Notes under the pieces: model-generated
What the model was told of the DNA's origin: nothing
Databases searched by the model: none
The model's input: only the letters and a program-made list of their open reading frames with translations
DNA from: Pestalotiopsis fici W106-1
Lineage: Eukaryota; Ascomycota; Sordariomycetes; Amphisphaeriales; Sporocadaceae
Reading direction: 5' to 3'
DNA: 64,000 nucleotides
Assembly (NCBI RefSeq): GCF_000516985.1
Contig: NW_006917095.1
Span: 2,547,077 to 2,611,076 of the forward strand
Position numbers and translations under genes: made by a program
Shown: piece by piece, positions 1 through 10,781 of the stretch
Position numbering within the stretch: the stretch's first letter is position 1
Layout of the letters: each line of letters opens with the position of its first letter

Positions 1-529
1 GAGTTTCGCTATCAAAGTGTATGAATAAGTGGGGCGCTTCTCCACCCATGTGTATATCCTTGACCATCCAACCTCTGTTGGATGTGAACAACTCAACTAA
101 TACAACAACTATTACCCATACCCATCATATCTTTTCACAGATTGAGCACGATTGTGCTCGTTCTCTATAATTTTTTGGCTGCACGAAGTGATTGCCGTCA
201 TGATATTTTCGATAGAGCGTGCACCCCCGCGCAAAACCTCATGTTCCACAAGGACAGTTGTTCCTTGTTGGCAACAGCTATTGGCTTGGATACTCCTTCT
301 TCCTTTGCGAAAGAATATGAGCGACTTACGCTTGCTTGGAACACGCTTGCGTACCGTCACCATGTGCTCAGAGCCCTCGCTGTGAAGGTTGAAGATAGTG
401 GTGGCATGACTTATAGACACCATGCCTGGCTATCGACTGGTTTGAAGAAAACCCTAATGTCTTTCTACACATCCAAGCTGCGTTGGTGGATAGAACCTCT
501 TTGGCACATGTCAGGGAAGATCTCATTTC
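1..529. other. Left-edge stretch without a supported gene
   Basis: No convincing gene start, tRNA or repeat is visible. Short open stretches occur in all plus-strand frames. One, about 440-597 (+), stays open for roughly 50 codons in a frame different from the coding-like frame that follows, and ends at a TGA at 595-597. It may be an earlier, frameshifted piece of the same decayed gene, but I do not recognise its protein. Confidence 0.4.
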
Positions 530-1501
530 TATCTTGACCGGAGGTATCCCAGCACTGCGCTTACCTTACCTAAATTACATTTCTGCCCTTGGAACACACA
601 ACAATCAACAGACCTGAGGCTTTTAGCACCAAGCTTCAGCGAATGTCCCGGAGTTGACTCTTCAAGCATTCCACGACGGCGTTCTCGAGCATACACAACA
701 ATATATTTGAGGACAAACTCCCCATTCAGACTACGAGATTGGAACCGGCGTTGTGGTAGCTTTGCAATCTCAAGACGGGCTCTAGTTTTCACTGCATTTA
801 ACCATGTTCTCAACCTTCACTGCCAAAGTGGCACCGGCGCCACAGTCTTCTTGTTCAACGGCAGAAACCGTACAATCGACAGTCACGATACCGTGGTCGG
901 TTTTACAGATTAGGATCACCCCCTCAGACTGAATCTCCAACCTGAAGCCTCGGTACTACAGGACCATCAATCCACCGACGAGACAGACATTCAGTCGTCG
1001 TCTCACGCCTATGTTGGCCTTGCTGAAATTGCATCCAAGCATGATTTTGCTGCATCGATTTTCAAAGTTGTTGTCTCAACAGAGGATACGTTTGAGACTT
1101 CAGGCAACAACCCGCCAGTGACTATCAGAGTGTCATTCGGAGATGCTGTGCCGATTTCCGCTTACTATGACACTGGAATCACTGGTACCAAGATCACAGT
1201 TCAGGAAGTTCTAAACCAAGTTGGGCGGCAAAGAAACTTTTTTGTAAATAATCAAAGACTATCAGAAAAAGTTTGCAAAAGTCATAACGACTTTCTAGTG
1301 AATGGATCCACTCGCCGCCAAGATATCCTTACGAGTTTCTTGTCGGCAGCACAGAATCAATTGGCGGCGTACTTTATTTGGACCACGGAGGTTGTAACTC
1401 CGTGCTTCCGAGTCAAGACACTTGATCTCTATATTTCTGGCACCATATACCCAGAAGTAAAGGTAAAATGTTTGACCTTTACGAGATCGCTAATACATTA
1501 G
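530..1501 (+). pseudogene. Decayed coding-like frame, family unknown
   Basis: One plus-strand frame is open from about 530 to 1501 except for a single TAG at 914-916. The conceptual translation after that stop looks protein-like (for example SFGDAVPISAYYDTG, residues encoded near 1130-1175) and is not low complexity. No convincing ATG, signal peptide or domain can be assigned. A GTAAAA donor at 1462 and a CTAAT...TTAG acceptor ending at 1500 would make a 39 nt intron and keep the frame open past 1800, so this could instead be the 3' part of a real spliced gene. I favour a relic because of the in-frame stop, the missing start and the competing open frame at 440-597. I do not recognise the family and assign no function. 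Confidence 0.35.
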
Positions 1502-1904
1502 GCATGCTCGGAGCAACGGGCCAATCTTGGAGCGAAGCAACAATTTCACCGAATCGTGGAGTTTGCATTGCACCATGACATCCCGATAAGGAAGGTCCAG
1601 GGTGCACTACAAACAGCTACGTCTTGTGCCTCTAATCTACCATTCTTTTCATCGACGAAGAGAACAAAGTCCACAAGATTGACAACAATTCACCAGAGCA
1701 AAGAAGAAACAGTCCTTTTTCCCCTCTCGAATCTTTCCCCATGTCTCTACATTTCCTCAACGAGTCTTGAAAAAAGAAAATGTGTAGCGGCGAATAGTCG
1801 TATAACAGAAGCGAATCAGTCATGTGAGAAGCGATTACTTTCGATAGCCGGTCCAACATTTGAGTTTTCATTTACTGCTACTATTAGTCTTTCTTCATCT
1901 CGTC

Positions 1905-3419
1905 ATGCATCGACTTCTTTTGATACTACTAGCCCAAAGCCTCCTGGCTGCGGCTCAGACCTCGTTCAATTCGGACGGCAACCCAATTTTATCCGATGGG
2001 TCAATATACTCGGCCGATCCCGCGCCTCTGGTCGTGGGCGACACCCTGTACATCCTCTCCGGTCGCGATGAAGCTGCCATTGATGAGAATAACTTTGTCA
2101 TGAATGAGTGGCAGGTTTTTGTCAGCTCAAACCCGGATCCTGCCGGGGGTGATTGGCAACTCTACATCGACATTGCCCGGCCTGCATCTGTATTTGCTTG
2201 GGCTGCCGAAGGGACTGCCTATGCGGCTCAGATTGTCCAGGGTCTGGACGGCAAGTTCTATCTCTACGCCCCAGTGACCGAGGCCGATTCGACCAACTCG
2301 GACAAGTTCGCCATTGGCGTGGCCGTCGCAGACAGTCCTTTGGGTCCATTTGTCGATGCTCACCCTGCTGGCCCCATCATTTCGCAATCGGTGCCCTCAC
2401 CCGGAAACTCGATCCAGAATATAGATCCTACCGTCTTTATCGATGATGATGGCAGGGTATATCTCTACGAGGGCACATTCGGCCAGCTCCGCGGTTTCGA
2501 GCTTGCAGACGACATGGTGACCATCAATTCATCTGCCACGACCGTTACCTCGCTCACGGGCTACTTTGAGGCGCCGTGGCTCATGAAGCGTGGAAGCACA
2601 TACTATATGCTCTATGCCGCCAACAATGCTGGAGAAGATTCGCCATGTACGCCAACGTCATATCATGCCTGCATCGCATACGGCACCGCGAGCTCGCCCC
2701 TAGGTCCTTGGACTTTCAGGGGTATCGTCTTGGGCATTGTATCTTCCACCACATCACACCCTGGCGTGTTTGTCATGAATGATACGTACTATCTAGTCTA
2801 CCATACCGCGGACGCCGTCAATGGAGGCCATTTTCGTCGCAGCATCGCCTTTGACACGATGACGTTTGACGATGGTCAGTCCCCGCCACTGATCAACAAG
2901 GTCACCCAGACTCACCGGCCGGCTGCCGAACAAGAGCCCAGCCGCAACATTGCGCCCCAAGCAACTGCCAGCTCCGTCAATACGACACCCATCCAGTACT
3001 GGATCGCCTCGGTCAATGACGGCAAGATTCCCGGGAACCCCCTGCCGCCAGACTATTGGTGCTCCTACGACGCGACGGCGTCCCCCGAGACGAGTCGGCT
3101 CGTCTTGACGTGGAATGCGACCGTGACCTTGAATGGTACTCGGATGGTCTTTTTCGCCGATCAACCCGCTGGCTCCAATATTGGCGTGCCTCCGCCAGCC
3201 AGCTGGAGTCTTGAGTATCTCGACCCTGCCGGGGCCTGGACTGCCGTCAGTGCTACTACCGAGTATTTTACCGATGTTACCGACGATCCGAATGAGGTCG
3301 GGTTTAATCAGGTAGACACAACGGCCTTGCGCGCGACGTTGATCGCTTCGGGCAGCGGTGGCCAGTATGGTGGTGTGGGCGTCAAGGAATGGGAAGCACT
3401 GGCTCCCACGGCACAGTGA
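1905..3419 (+). CDS. Secreted glycoside hydrolase family 43 enzyme with C-terminal discoidin-like domain
   Basis: Intronless gene for a 504-residue secreted protein. The ATG at 1905 was chosen because it starts a clean signal peptide (MHRLLLILLAQSLLAAAQ); the frame is open further upstream but only from a TTG. Residues ~22-340 form a five-bladed GH43 propeller. The three expected acidic residues are visible: Asp38 in YSADPAP (base), Asp174 in NIDPTVF (pKa modulator) and Glu222 in GYFEAPW (acid). GH43 enzymes typically release arabinose or xylose from plant-wall arabinans and xylans; the exact substrate cannot be read from the sequence. Residues ~348-504, starting NIAPQATASS, resemble an F5/8 (discoidin)-type beta-sandwich, probably carbohydrate binding. 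N-glycosylation sequons fit secretion. Neighbours share no obvious pathway. The family is clear; the specificity is inference. Confidence 0.9.
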   Translation: MHRLLLILLAQSLLAAAQTSFNSDGNPILSDGSIYSADPAPLVVGDTLYILSGRDEAAIDENNFVMNEWQVFVSSNPDPAGGDWQLYIDIARPASVFAWAAEGTAYAAQIVQGLDGKFYLYAPVTEADSTNSDKFAIGVAVADSPLGPFVDAHPAGPIISQSVPSPGNSIQNIDPTVFIDDDGRVYLYEGTFGQLRGFELADDMVTINSSATTVTSLTGYFEAPWLMKRGSTYYMLYAANNAGEDSPCTPTSYHACIAYGTASSPLGPWTFRGIVLGIVSSTTSHPGVFVMNDTYYLVYHTADAVNGGHFRRSIAFDTMTFDDGQSPPLINKVTQTHRPAAEQEPSRNIAPQATASSVNTTPIQYWIASVNDGKIPGNPLPPDYWCSYDATASPETSRLVLTWNATVTLNGTRMVFFADQPAGSNIGVPPPASWSLEYLDPAGAWTAVSATTEYFTDVTDDPNEVGFNQVDTTALRATLIASGSGGQYGGVGVKEWEALAPTAQ

Positions 3420-3866
3420 ACTCGACGAGTGATCTCTAGTTTGAACATTGATTTAACTTGAAGAATATCCACAGTCCAGGGACACCTAATTATTACAAAT
3501 CATATACGACTCTGGCTGCGCTGCACCAGTTGCGATAGACTTGACCTTGCAATTCACTCGTAATAGTCTCCAATTCACCGCTCATAATTTTCCCTTAGTC
3601 AAGTACAAGTATTATATATAATGTCTATAGTACCATCTATCACGCATCGAAATTGCGAAACCCGCTCGACTTAACCTATTCCCTTGCGGCTTTCTTGTAC
3701 GTATCCGCCACATCATTTTCTCGAATCTCGTCCTTGAACGACTGGACATCTCTTCCTGCAATTTATGGCCATGTATGCATAGGTAATATTACGAGGACCT
3801 GCGGCGTTGAGGTGAAAAGGAGTTTAACACGCGATATATGTTGGCTGAGTGGTTTGTTTTTTGTTT
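3420..3866. other. Convergent intergenic spacer
   Basis: This is the 3' spacer between the GH43 gene (+) and the membrane-protein gene (-). It is AT-rich, with a short AT run near 3612-3622. No coding signal or RNA gene is seen. Confidence 0.6.
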
Positions 3867-3930
3867 TTAATTGTCCATAGGATCAGGCAGATCGGTAGAT
3901 GCAGCGCATGGCAAAGACACTGAGCCGCCG

Positions 3931-6242
3931 TCAGCGGCCCCATCGGCAGTTGAGTTGACTGTTACGATGCTCAAAGGTTGCTCTTCCTCTTCTCGTTCGT
4001 GCGGCTTGCGCCACGGGTTGAAGACTGGAACGGCTTGCGACTTCGCTCGTGTTGTTCTGCAAACTCTTGGCATCATCCCTGGACTGTGTTTCTGTTTCGC
4101 GACATGCGGATATCCTTGGATGATCTGGGTCGCTCAGATCCAAGTACCCGAGCTTGAGAGTCCCATCAGTAGTCGGTACGTCGCTTGTACATTGGTCCCA
4201 GTCCCCTGACCCCGCGTTCTCATGGACCAGGCGCTGCTGTTGCAAGATCGACCCTGTGGTCCACTCGAGGTACTTGTAAGGTTTGTATTTGCTGCGACGG
4301 TACCGGCATGCTAGGACAGGTTCGATCAAATAAGAGATTATGATGATGAGAAGTCCAGCGATATAAGTGAGCAGAAGCCCGAACATGTTGAAAGAGCCGT
4401 AAAGTGTGCTGCGTACTTTCTGTTCTCAGAGATGAGCTTTGGATCATATGTACAGACGTATCTTTCTGTCTTGGGAGGTTCTTACCTGGTTGTAACACAT
4501 GTCTCGTTGGTATTGATTTTGAGGAAGCGCGCGATACTTTGCCCACGCCGGATTTTGCACGCCTCGTGCTCGCTCAACCAGTACGGCTTGCCAGGCCGCA
4601 AGACATGTAGCCCACCAACCAGTGACTTCGGTCTGCCACTGATTACTTGGCAATGGTTGTTGGACACCTGCTCCTAAGCTTTGCCGGGATGCCAATCCCG
4701 TGGTGCCGAGCGTGGACACTATGCTCGAGATATCAATTGGAAACCACGAAAGCTCATGCACGAACCACTGGAAACGACTGCCGAATTTAGTCGGCGGGGG
4801 TCCGTCTTGGGAAATCCAGTCTTCCGTAGTATTGAATAAAGGTGCCGTGCCAATCATTGCGTCTAGGTAATTCGTCAATGGCCCGCAACTGGTCGACACC
4901 GAGTTGCAGAATTGGAACTGTGAGGTGCAGGCCACTGGCGATGCGGCAATTTCCATCCCATAGGATTGTGAACTGCCATTCACACCGACAACCCCTAAGT
5001 GATCGATTGGCTTGGTCATTCGGTACCAAGGGTCGTCTATAGGTGTTATGGACAAGACGCCGTTTCCCGATAGGAAGAAAATCATGACGTCTGCATCGTG
5101 TCGAAACAGCTGAGGAATGGGAGTGAAGTCGCTCATCAACTGATCCACGGACCCATTAGACATGAAGGCCAGAACAGACCTGGATTGGGGGAGAAGCCCG
5201 ATGGTTAGCAGATGCCAGATACCCATCTCGACCACCGCAGGCTAACATACCCGAGACGATAGTCGACGCCCGAAAGAGATGCGTTTGCCCGTGTGTACTG
5301 GCTCTCTTGGGTCGAAACTTGATATGTGAAATTGCCCGTGTTACGGGTGTTTGGCCCATAATTGTATCTCGTAAAGCTGGTGTTTCCAACAACGTATGAC
5401 GTATTATATCCGGTAGTCTTTATGGGGGCGCAATGCAGGACTTGTCGGGAAAGAATTCTTTCGTCTGGAGGGGAGTTGAGGCCCAAATGATTATGGCTAT
5501 CGATGTAACCACTATCTAGAATGAGGTTGGATGAGTTATCTCGGCAAATATCGTTGGCGAATGGACAGGGAGCCGCAGTATCTCGCATTGCATCGAGTCG
5601 GTTCTCTACATAACTGTTGCAAGAACTCATAGAGGTAGCGCTGTCGACAGCGTAGCATTGCTGCGCGTAGTTGTAAGCATTATTCACGACCTGAGAATTC
5701 CAAATACTATAGTCGTGAGCAGTATCAATGTTCGAGGCGTCTCCCGAATAGAAAATACTGCAATCCGTGCCGTCGATCAAGACCTCGTCCCCAGCCGACG
5801 AGGATATGTTGGCCGAAAAAACACCGGCTAGTACGAAAGATACAAAGCAGAATAGGGCCATGAGACAAATAGGCAAAAGTCGAACAGCGGACCTTGAGGC
5901 GTGATGGCGCCAAGCCCACATCACTTGTATTAAAGTCCAGAGTCCCGACTCTGCGGCGGACGAGTTGCGCAATATAACTTGGCGTTGGTGATGTAGAGCA
6001 TCCTCAGGAGCAGTAAGTGAGGAAGACAAGTAGCGATGACATAAAAAACACACAATTTTCCAAAAACGCGAGCCAACGAAGCTGATAAAGAAGGCTGTCA
6101 AGGCAATGAGTAGACTGGCGTCCTTTCGAGTCAGAGTCAACGTGGATCCCATGACAGAGCCTTTGGACCAATTGGTCCAAATGCCCAAACGTATATTGTA
6201 CGGCAGTGACCCATCGTCTGTCGAAAATGCGGTGGATAACAT
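3931..6242 (-). CDS. Fungal multi-pass membrane protein with large ectodomain, function unknown
   Basis: Three exons on the minus strand: 6242-5251, 5179-4486 and 4419-3931, with GT-AG introns of 71 and 66 nt (the first has a TGCTAACC branch site). The model gives 724 residues. The ATG at 6242 is the first in frame; upstream only a TTG continues the frame. Hydrophobic segments lie at ~43-68, ~121-143 and ~575-598. Between the second and third is a Cys- and Asn-glycosylation-rich region of over 400 residues, so the layout is two N-terminal helices, an ectodomain, a C-terminal helix and a cytosolic tail. This resembles a large family of uncharacterised ascomycete membrane proteins. The 3' end is ambiguous: a 64 nt intron at 4147-4084 would move the stop to 3867 and give an acidic tail (EREEEEQPLS) without changing the total length. 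No function is assigned. Confidence 0.75.
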
Positions 6243-7124
6243 CTTGTTGTCAAGGTGCAGCGAGTAAGATATTTTCGCAATTGGCTCGCTCGCCTTGGAT
6301 GTCGGGTTGGTGCGCAAAAGAGACCAACATTGTCACAGGGAGTGAAATGAATTTATTTACGAAAAGAGGCTACTGCTGAGACCACCACAAAAGGGCTGGA
6401 AGCCTTGGTGGCGAACTTGTACCAGTGCCGCTCCAATGTATAAATGGTAGGTAAAAAGGCCTTCAAGACTACATGGACTTTTCCATTGCCTTCTTTGCCA
6501 CAATGCTCACCGAGAACCCATAGTCGTTAGATGCTAGAGGCGCGTTCAGCTCTTCTTAATATATAGTGGCCACCGCCAATGAGACGACTGTATCCACGAC
6601 AATTTGAAAAGGCTGAAGCAGTCGTCACCTCACCTGCATAAGATACTACCCACACGGCAGTTGGATGGCCCGTCATCGGCACGACTGGCACAAAGGACCA
6701 ATGAGAAGCCCAGTGCTATCTAGGAGGTGGTTTTCATTGGTGCAGTAATCTGTATAGTTTCACAGACTCTAAGGTTAGAGCGTATCAAAAACGGCAGACA
6801 ATAGTTGGGGGCCCAGCACATAAAGGTGGCGGGCGGGCGGGCAGGAGGGTTGCACTGGCAGCCAAAGGACTGGCGTAGCGTGCCGCCCCTCACCAAACTT
6901 AAGAGTGGTGACATTTCCTCTCACAGAATACTATCCTTGTTGAACTACAAGTAACACTGCGAGGCTTTCATGGTCGCCAACCACTATGGTTTGGGGGTCA
7001 TGGTTCAGCCCATCTAACCGCCGGTACTTGTGTGTTAAGGGTATTGGGCAGGTGAAGGGAGTCAATTGTGGGATGCGTGTTGCGGATAATTACTGCAGCA
7101 CTCTTTGCCTCCCGTCCGCAATCC
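6243..7124. other. Intergenic spacer with canonical G-quadruplex motif
   Basis: This spacer lies upstream of the membrane-protein gene. No open frame has coding character. A run at 6831-6849 fits the four-G-tract pattern GGGCGGGCGGGCAGGAGGG. Confidence 0.55.
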
Positions 7125-7744
7125 TTACCAACCGAGAATCTTTATACTATCTTGCAAAAAAAAGCCACTCCACAAGCGTGACCACGCGAACAATGCTTGA
7201 AAGGCACACAGCGCGATCAAGTAATACCTGTGCGGCCAAGTCGACGACGACTGTGTCTGGCTTCCGACCCCTATCATCGCGCTCTTCTCTCCATAAATTG
7301 CGATGCGCCAGTCTATCACGGCCCTGTGTTGTTTGAGCACTGACGTGAGCTGATAGGTATGGGGCCTTGGATCTGGCTCTCCGGCGGAAATAGATGCGCA
7401 TTCCTCCATTTCCAGGACTCGACTCCGGCGAATGATCTTCACGAAGCGCGATAGATCACTCCCGAGCGATGCCAGCATGGTTAAACACGGCATGGTTCAT
7501 GACTAAAATATATAATATAAAAAACAGCGCTGCGAAGCCGAAGATAATCGCCCAAAACAAGAACTTCAGATAGTGTTTATACTGCATTCAAACGTGCAGG
7601 TTCAAAAATGCAGAGTCGTGTTCTGGCCGATTGTTGCCGAAGCGATGAAGAAGAATACAGCGCGATTCGTAGAATCCAAATCCCTGGAATTGACCCAAAG
7701 CAAATACATAAAGATAAACGTTATTCATTTGGCCCTAGTGGAAA
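7125..7744 (-). pseudogene. Membrane-protein-like debris, probably a broken gene
   Basis: Read on the minus strand, several coding-like pieces follow one another in different frames. One near 7730-7590 starts ATG-AAT-AAC and reads ALGQFQGFGFYESRC. One near 7585-7500 is strongly hydrophobic (FLFWAIIFGFAALFFILYIL) and looks like a transmembrane helix. One at 7493-7125 encodes about 120 residues ending in a Trp/Phe-rich segment. I found no set of GT-AG introns that joins all three without a stop. The cut-up frames and lack of a full domain suggest a decayed membrane-protein gene; unrecognised introns are the alternative. The family is not identified. Confidence 0.35.
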
Positions 7745-9274
7745 TTAAGTCTCCTGGCCCCATGGTGGAAATGCCAGTGATGGGTCAGCACATGGATAAG
7801 AAACCAAAAATGGGCTATCCGTGAACCAGTTCACATATTGATTATGGTCGGGTCCCGTGACTTGTAGCTGCAGAACTACTCCGCCTTGGGCTTGCACAAA
7901 CAATATGCGGACGGGCAAAAATTGTCCTGCTACCAGTTGAATGTTGACACTGGTCTTTTGTTGGTCAAAGGGCAAAGACGTGATGAAATTGATATCGGCA
8001 TTGTCCCTGGTCCAACCAGAATAGGCCTTGGACCCGACCCAGACAAATCCGGCATCGTCAACCTGGGGCATGTAAAAGGTGTAGACGCCAGTCGTGGGAG
8101 CGTAAAAGTACCCTCGATGGTTCAGGACAAACAGCTCTACGGGCACCTCGATATCATAGACGGGGACGGGAAAGGTGTCTCCAGTGTTTGCAAAGGTGCT
8201 GTCCACATTGATCTTCGACGTGGTTCCCGTGGCGTTTGGTGTCGCCGTCTTGTAAACTGCGGGATCGAATTGGTAATAGCTCGGGTCCCCGTTGTATCCT
8301 TGATCATTGTGGTACTCGGCCCATTCAACGCCGCGATTACCACAAGAGCTCGGCGTGGGACACGCCTCTTCAACTACGACCGAGGTGGCGGTATGAGTGA
8401 CCGTCTGCCCGCCATCGGTCACGGAAGCAGTGCCTGAAACAAACTCCGTAATGGTCAAAGTGGTGAAGGAGTCAAAAATTGTCAAGAGGTCAGTAGTTGT
8501 CGCGTCGGGTGGGTTTAGCTGACAGTCACAACCCAAGGAAATGTCTGCTGGGAAGAAATCAGCCAGGGCAGATGAGAGGGTTTCAACGCCGGAAAGAGAT
8601 GTCGTAGTCGCCGTCGTCGTCGTCGTCGTCGTCGTCGGCGCAACTGTGGTGGCTGCTCCATATGCACCATAGCCATAACTACTCTTGGAAATCAATATCA
8701 AGTACTCAACAAGTGGTCTCTCTCTGCTGCTAGGATGTCTCACCCTTGTCCATAATTCACGGCCTGAGGGTGAGGCTTATGACCTGGTAAATGACCATGC
8801 GCATGCCGATGTTTGGGATCTCCTTGTATCGTGTCAGAAACAATTGATGTGCACAGTGTTTATATTCTCTTACGTGGATATTCCAAAGCACGTTTGGCTA
8901 GCGGTCCATCGATACCGCATCCTGAAAAGGTTGTGATGCTTCAGATGATTTAGTTTACCAAATACATGCAGCGTGTTCTCGAGTACCGACCTAGTTTCAG
9001 TCGTGGTCACGATTGCAGCAGAAATCGTAGTAGTCGCCACAGCGGTGGTGATTGTCGTGGTGACAAATATGGTGGAGTCGGAGATATCTGTCGCAGAGGA
9101 CGGACCCAAGGAGAGGTACGACGAACAGAAATCATCTGCAACCACCGGGTTCTCTTCAAGTAAGATGGCGATCTTAATGTCGACAACCCGGCATTCCTCA
9201 ACCGTTGCGCGCTCAACCGCCATGCCATTGACGAGCAGTGCGCTGGCCAAGACAATCGCAGAGTGGAACTTCAT
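7745..9274 (-). CDS. Secreted GLEYA-domain adhesin-like protein with Thr-rich stalk
   Basis: Minus-strand gene starting at the ATG at 9274. Exon 1 encodes a signal peptide (MKFHSAIVLASALLVNG) and a stalk with Cys28 and Cys50, then a Thr-rich stretch. Exon 8822-8744 encodes a His/Pro/Gly-rich linker (HAHGHLPGHKPHP). Exon 8681-7745 encodes a Thr tract, a CDC motif, a second Thr-rich region and, from ACPTPSSCG onward, a GLEYA/PA14-like beta-sandwich with GYFYAPTTGVYTFY and the DD pair of VDDAGFVWVG. The 62 nt intron at 8743-8682 keeps frame. The splicing between ~8990 and 8823 is not settled: one reading uses a donor at GTAAAC near 8969, another adds a mini-exon after TTTTCAG. GLEYA domains in yeast Flo and Epa proteins bind glycans, so a cell-surface or secreted lectin role is likely. 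There is no C-terminal GPI signal. It shares its stalk with the gene at 11997-13777. Confidence 0.85.
8612..8637. repeat. CGT/ACG trinucleotide microsatellite inside the GLEYA stalk
   Basis: About eight tandem CGT units on the plus strand, read on the minus strand as ACG (Thr) codons. They make the polythreonine run of the GLEYA protein. A pure codon repeat like this is prone to length change, which would alter stalk length without breaking frame. Confidence 0.9.
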
Positions 9275-9887
9275 GTTGGACAAACTGTTACTTAAACTCG
9301 GAGCTAAACCTGCTGACACAAACCCCCATCCAAACTACTATTCGGTTCATTTTATAGCAAATCCTAGCCATGAAGCGGCAATAGATTCAAGGATGGTCTG
9401 GTCGAAACATGTCCTGACAGACGGCTTGGTAAATTACAGCGGCATTGACACGAACCTTACCACACAAGCTCCCGGGTTGTGGGGAGCGCATTCAGGCCGT
9501 ACTGAAAGATGCTTGATATGATTGGTGGTGTAAGGCCAGTGCCTGGATGGTAAGTAGCAGTGACTTCACGGAAACAGCGGGAAACGAAGGTTTGAATGGA
9601 AAACGATTATGTAAGCTAGCTACAGGCCACGAGACTGATGATTATCAGACGTCGATGATCTTCTCAATCTAGATGTGGCAAAGCGTAACAAAAGTGAAGT
9701 ACAGAAGAGGGCGGAGAACTGTAGTAGCTGCGGGGAAAATTAGGTACTAGTACCTAGGGTGGTGGCCAGCACCTAACAGGTGGCATTGCGAGAAATAGAA
9801 GAGCATCCTATAGGTACATGGCTTTATGAAGCAGGTCTTTATCATATAGTAAGTAGTTGATTACAAGACAATCGTCACTTTCAAAAG
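9275..9887. other. Spacer with perfect 16 nt palindrome
   Basis: This region lies between the GLEYA start and the GST-like stop. No gene is seen. It contains the perfect palindrome TAGGTACTAGTACCTA at 9741-9756. Confidence 0.6.
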
Positions 9888-10781
9888 CTAAAAGTCCTTC
9901 ATCAAGCCCACATGGCCCAGAGAGACATCCCAAATCGTGCGCCGGCCGTGAGTGACAGCTTGGTATTCTGGTCCGCGCATCGCTGCCAAGGCATACTCTT
10001 GAAGCTCGTCTGGTACCAGGTCCGTTCGCCCGCAGTCCAACAAGCGTGCGACGAGCGGCACGAGATGTGCGTCCAGCACAGTCGCGGCTTCGCCAAAGAT
10101 CCAAGGCCCTGAAGTGTGCTGTGGCCAAGAGTGGATTCTCAGGACCCTGTCGAATACTGATTTCGCAAGCCGCTCGGCTCTCTCAACATTTTCTTCCCAG
10201 AGCGCTGGTTCTTGAGTTTCTTGGTGGCTGCGGTATTCCCCATGTTAGGCGATGCGTTCGGAGGTGTGGGCGAATGACCTCAAACTAGATACTCACAACT
10301 TTTTCTTATACTCCAAAGCACGCTTGTACTCTGGCGTTATATCAGATCGGGCTAGTAAAGCATCCAACGATGGATTTGGCACTCCCTCCTGCCGATCGGC
10401 CTTTGACGGTACCGACAGCGAGAGTCCCTCGAATCCATGCAGTTGAGTCAGAAACTGCTGAATAACTGGCTTGTGTGCTTCCGGGAGCAACCCTGGGAAG
10501 TGATTACAGAGCCAGTACGAGATATCCAGGCTGTCGGTCAAAGGTGTTGGGAGATCATTCCCAGTGAGAGCAGGCACCTGTATCCATTTCGATAGTCAAT
10601 AAAGATGGCGCAGCTATTGTCCAAATTTTGTACGGACCTGTCCTTTCGGGTTGATATTCAAGAGATAATCTTCGGCCAGGTTCTCATCGCGATGAAGGTT
10701 GACAAGCTTGAGATTAATGTCCAGGGAACTAGTTTCTTGAGGCAAGCCTGCGCGGCCCAGAGTAAAAGTATACCTTGTCAT
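9888..10781 (-). CDS. Glutathione S-transferase-like protein
   Basis: Three exons on the minus strand: 10781-10638, 10577-10297 and 10227-9888, with GT-AG introns of 60 and 69 nt; the second has a CCTAACA branch site. The product is 254 residues. The ATG at 10781 opens directly into the first strand of a thioredoxin-fold domain (MTRYTFTLGRAG); NINPKGQVPALTG supplies the cis-proline loop that holds glutathione in GSTs. The C-terminal half is all-helical, with GPWIFGEAATVLDAHLVP matching the conserved N-capping and hydrophobic-staple region of the GST C-domain. The expected role is glutathione conjugation or peroxide reduction in the cytosol; the substrate and subclass are not evident. The catalytic Ser/Cys/Tyr is not obvious at the N-terminus, as in many divergent fungal GSTs. 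It sits between two related surface-protein genes, with no sign that it works with them. Confidence 0.85.
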
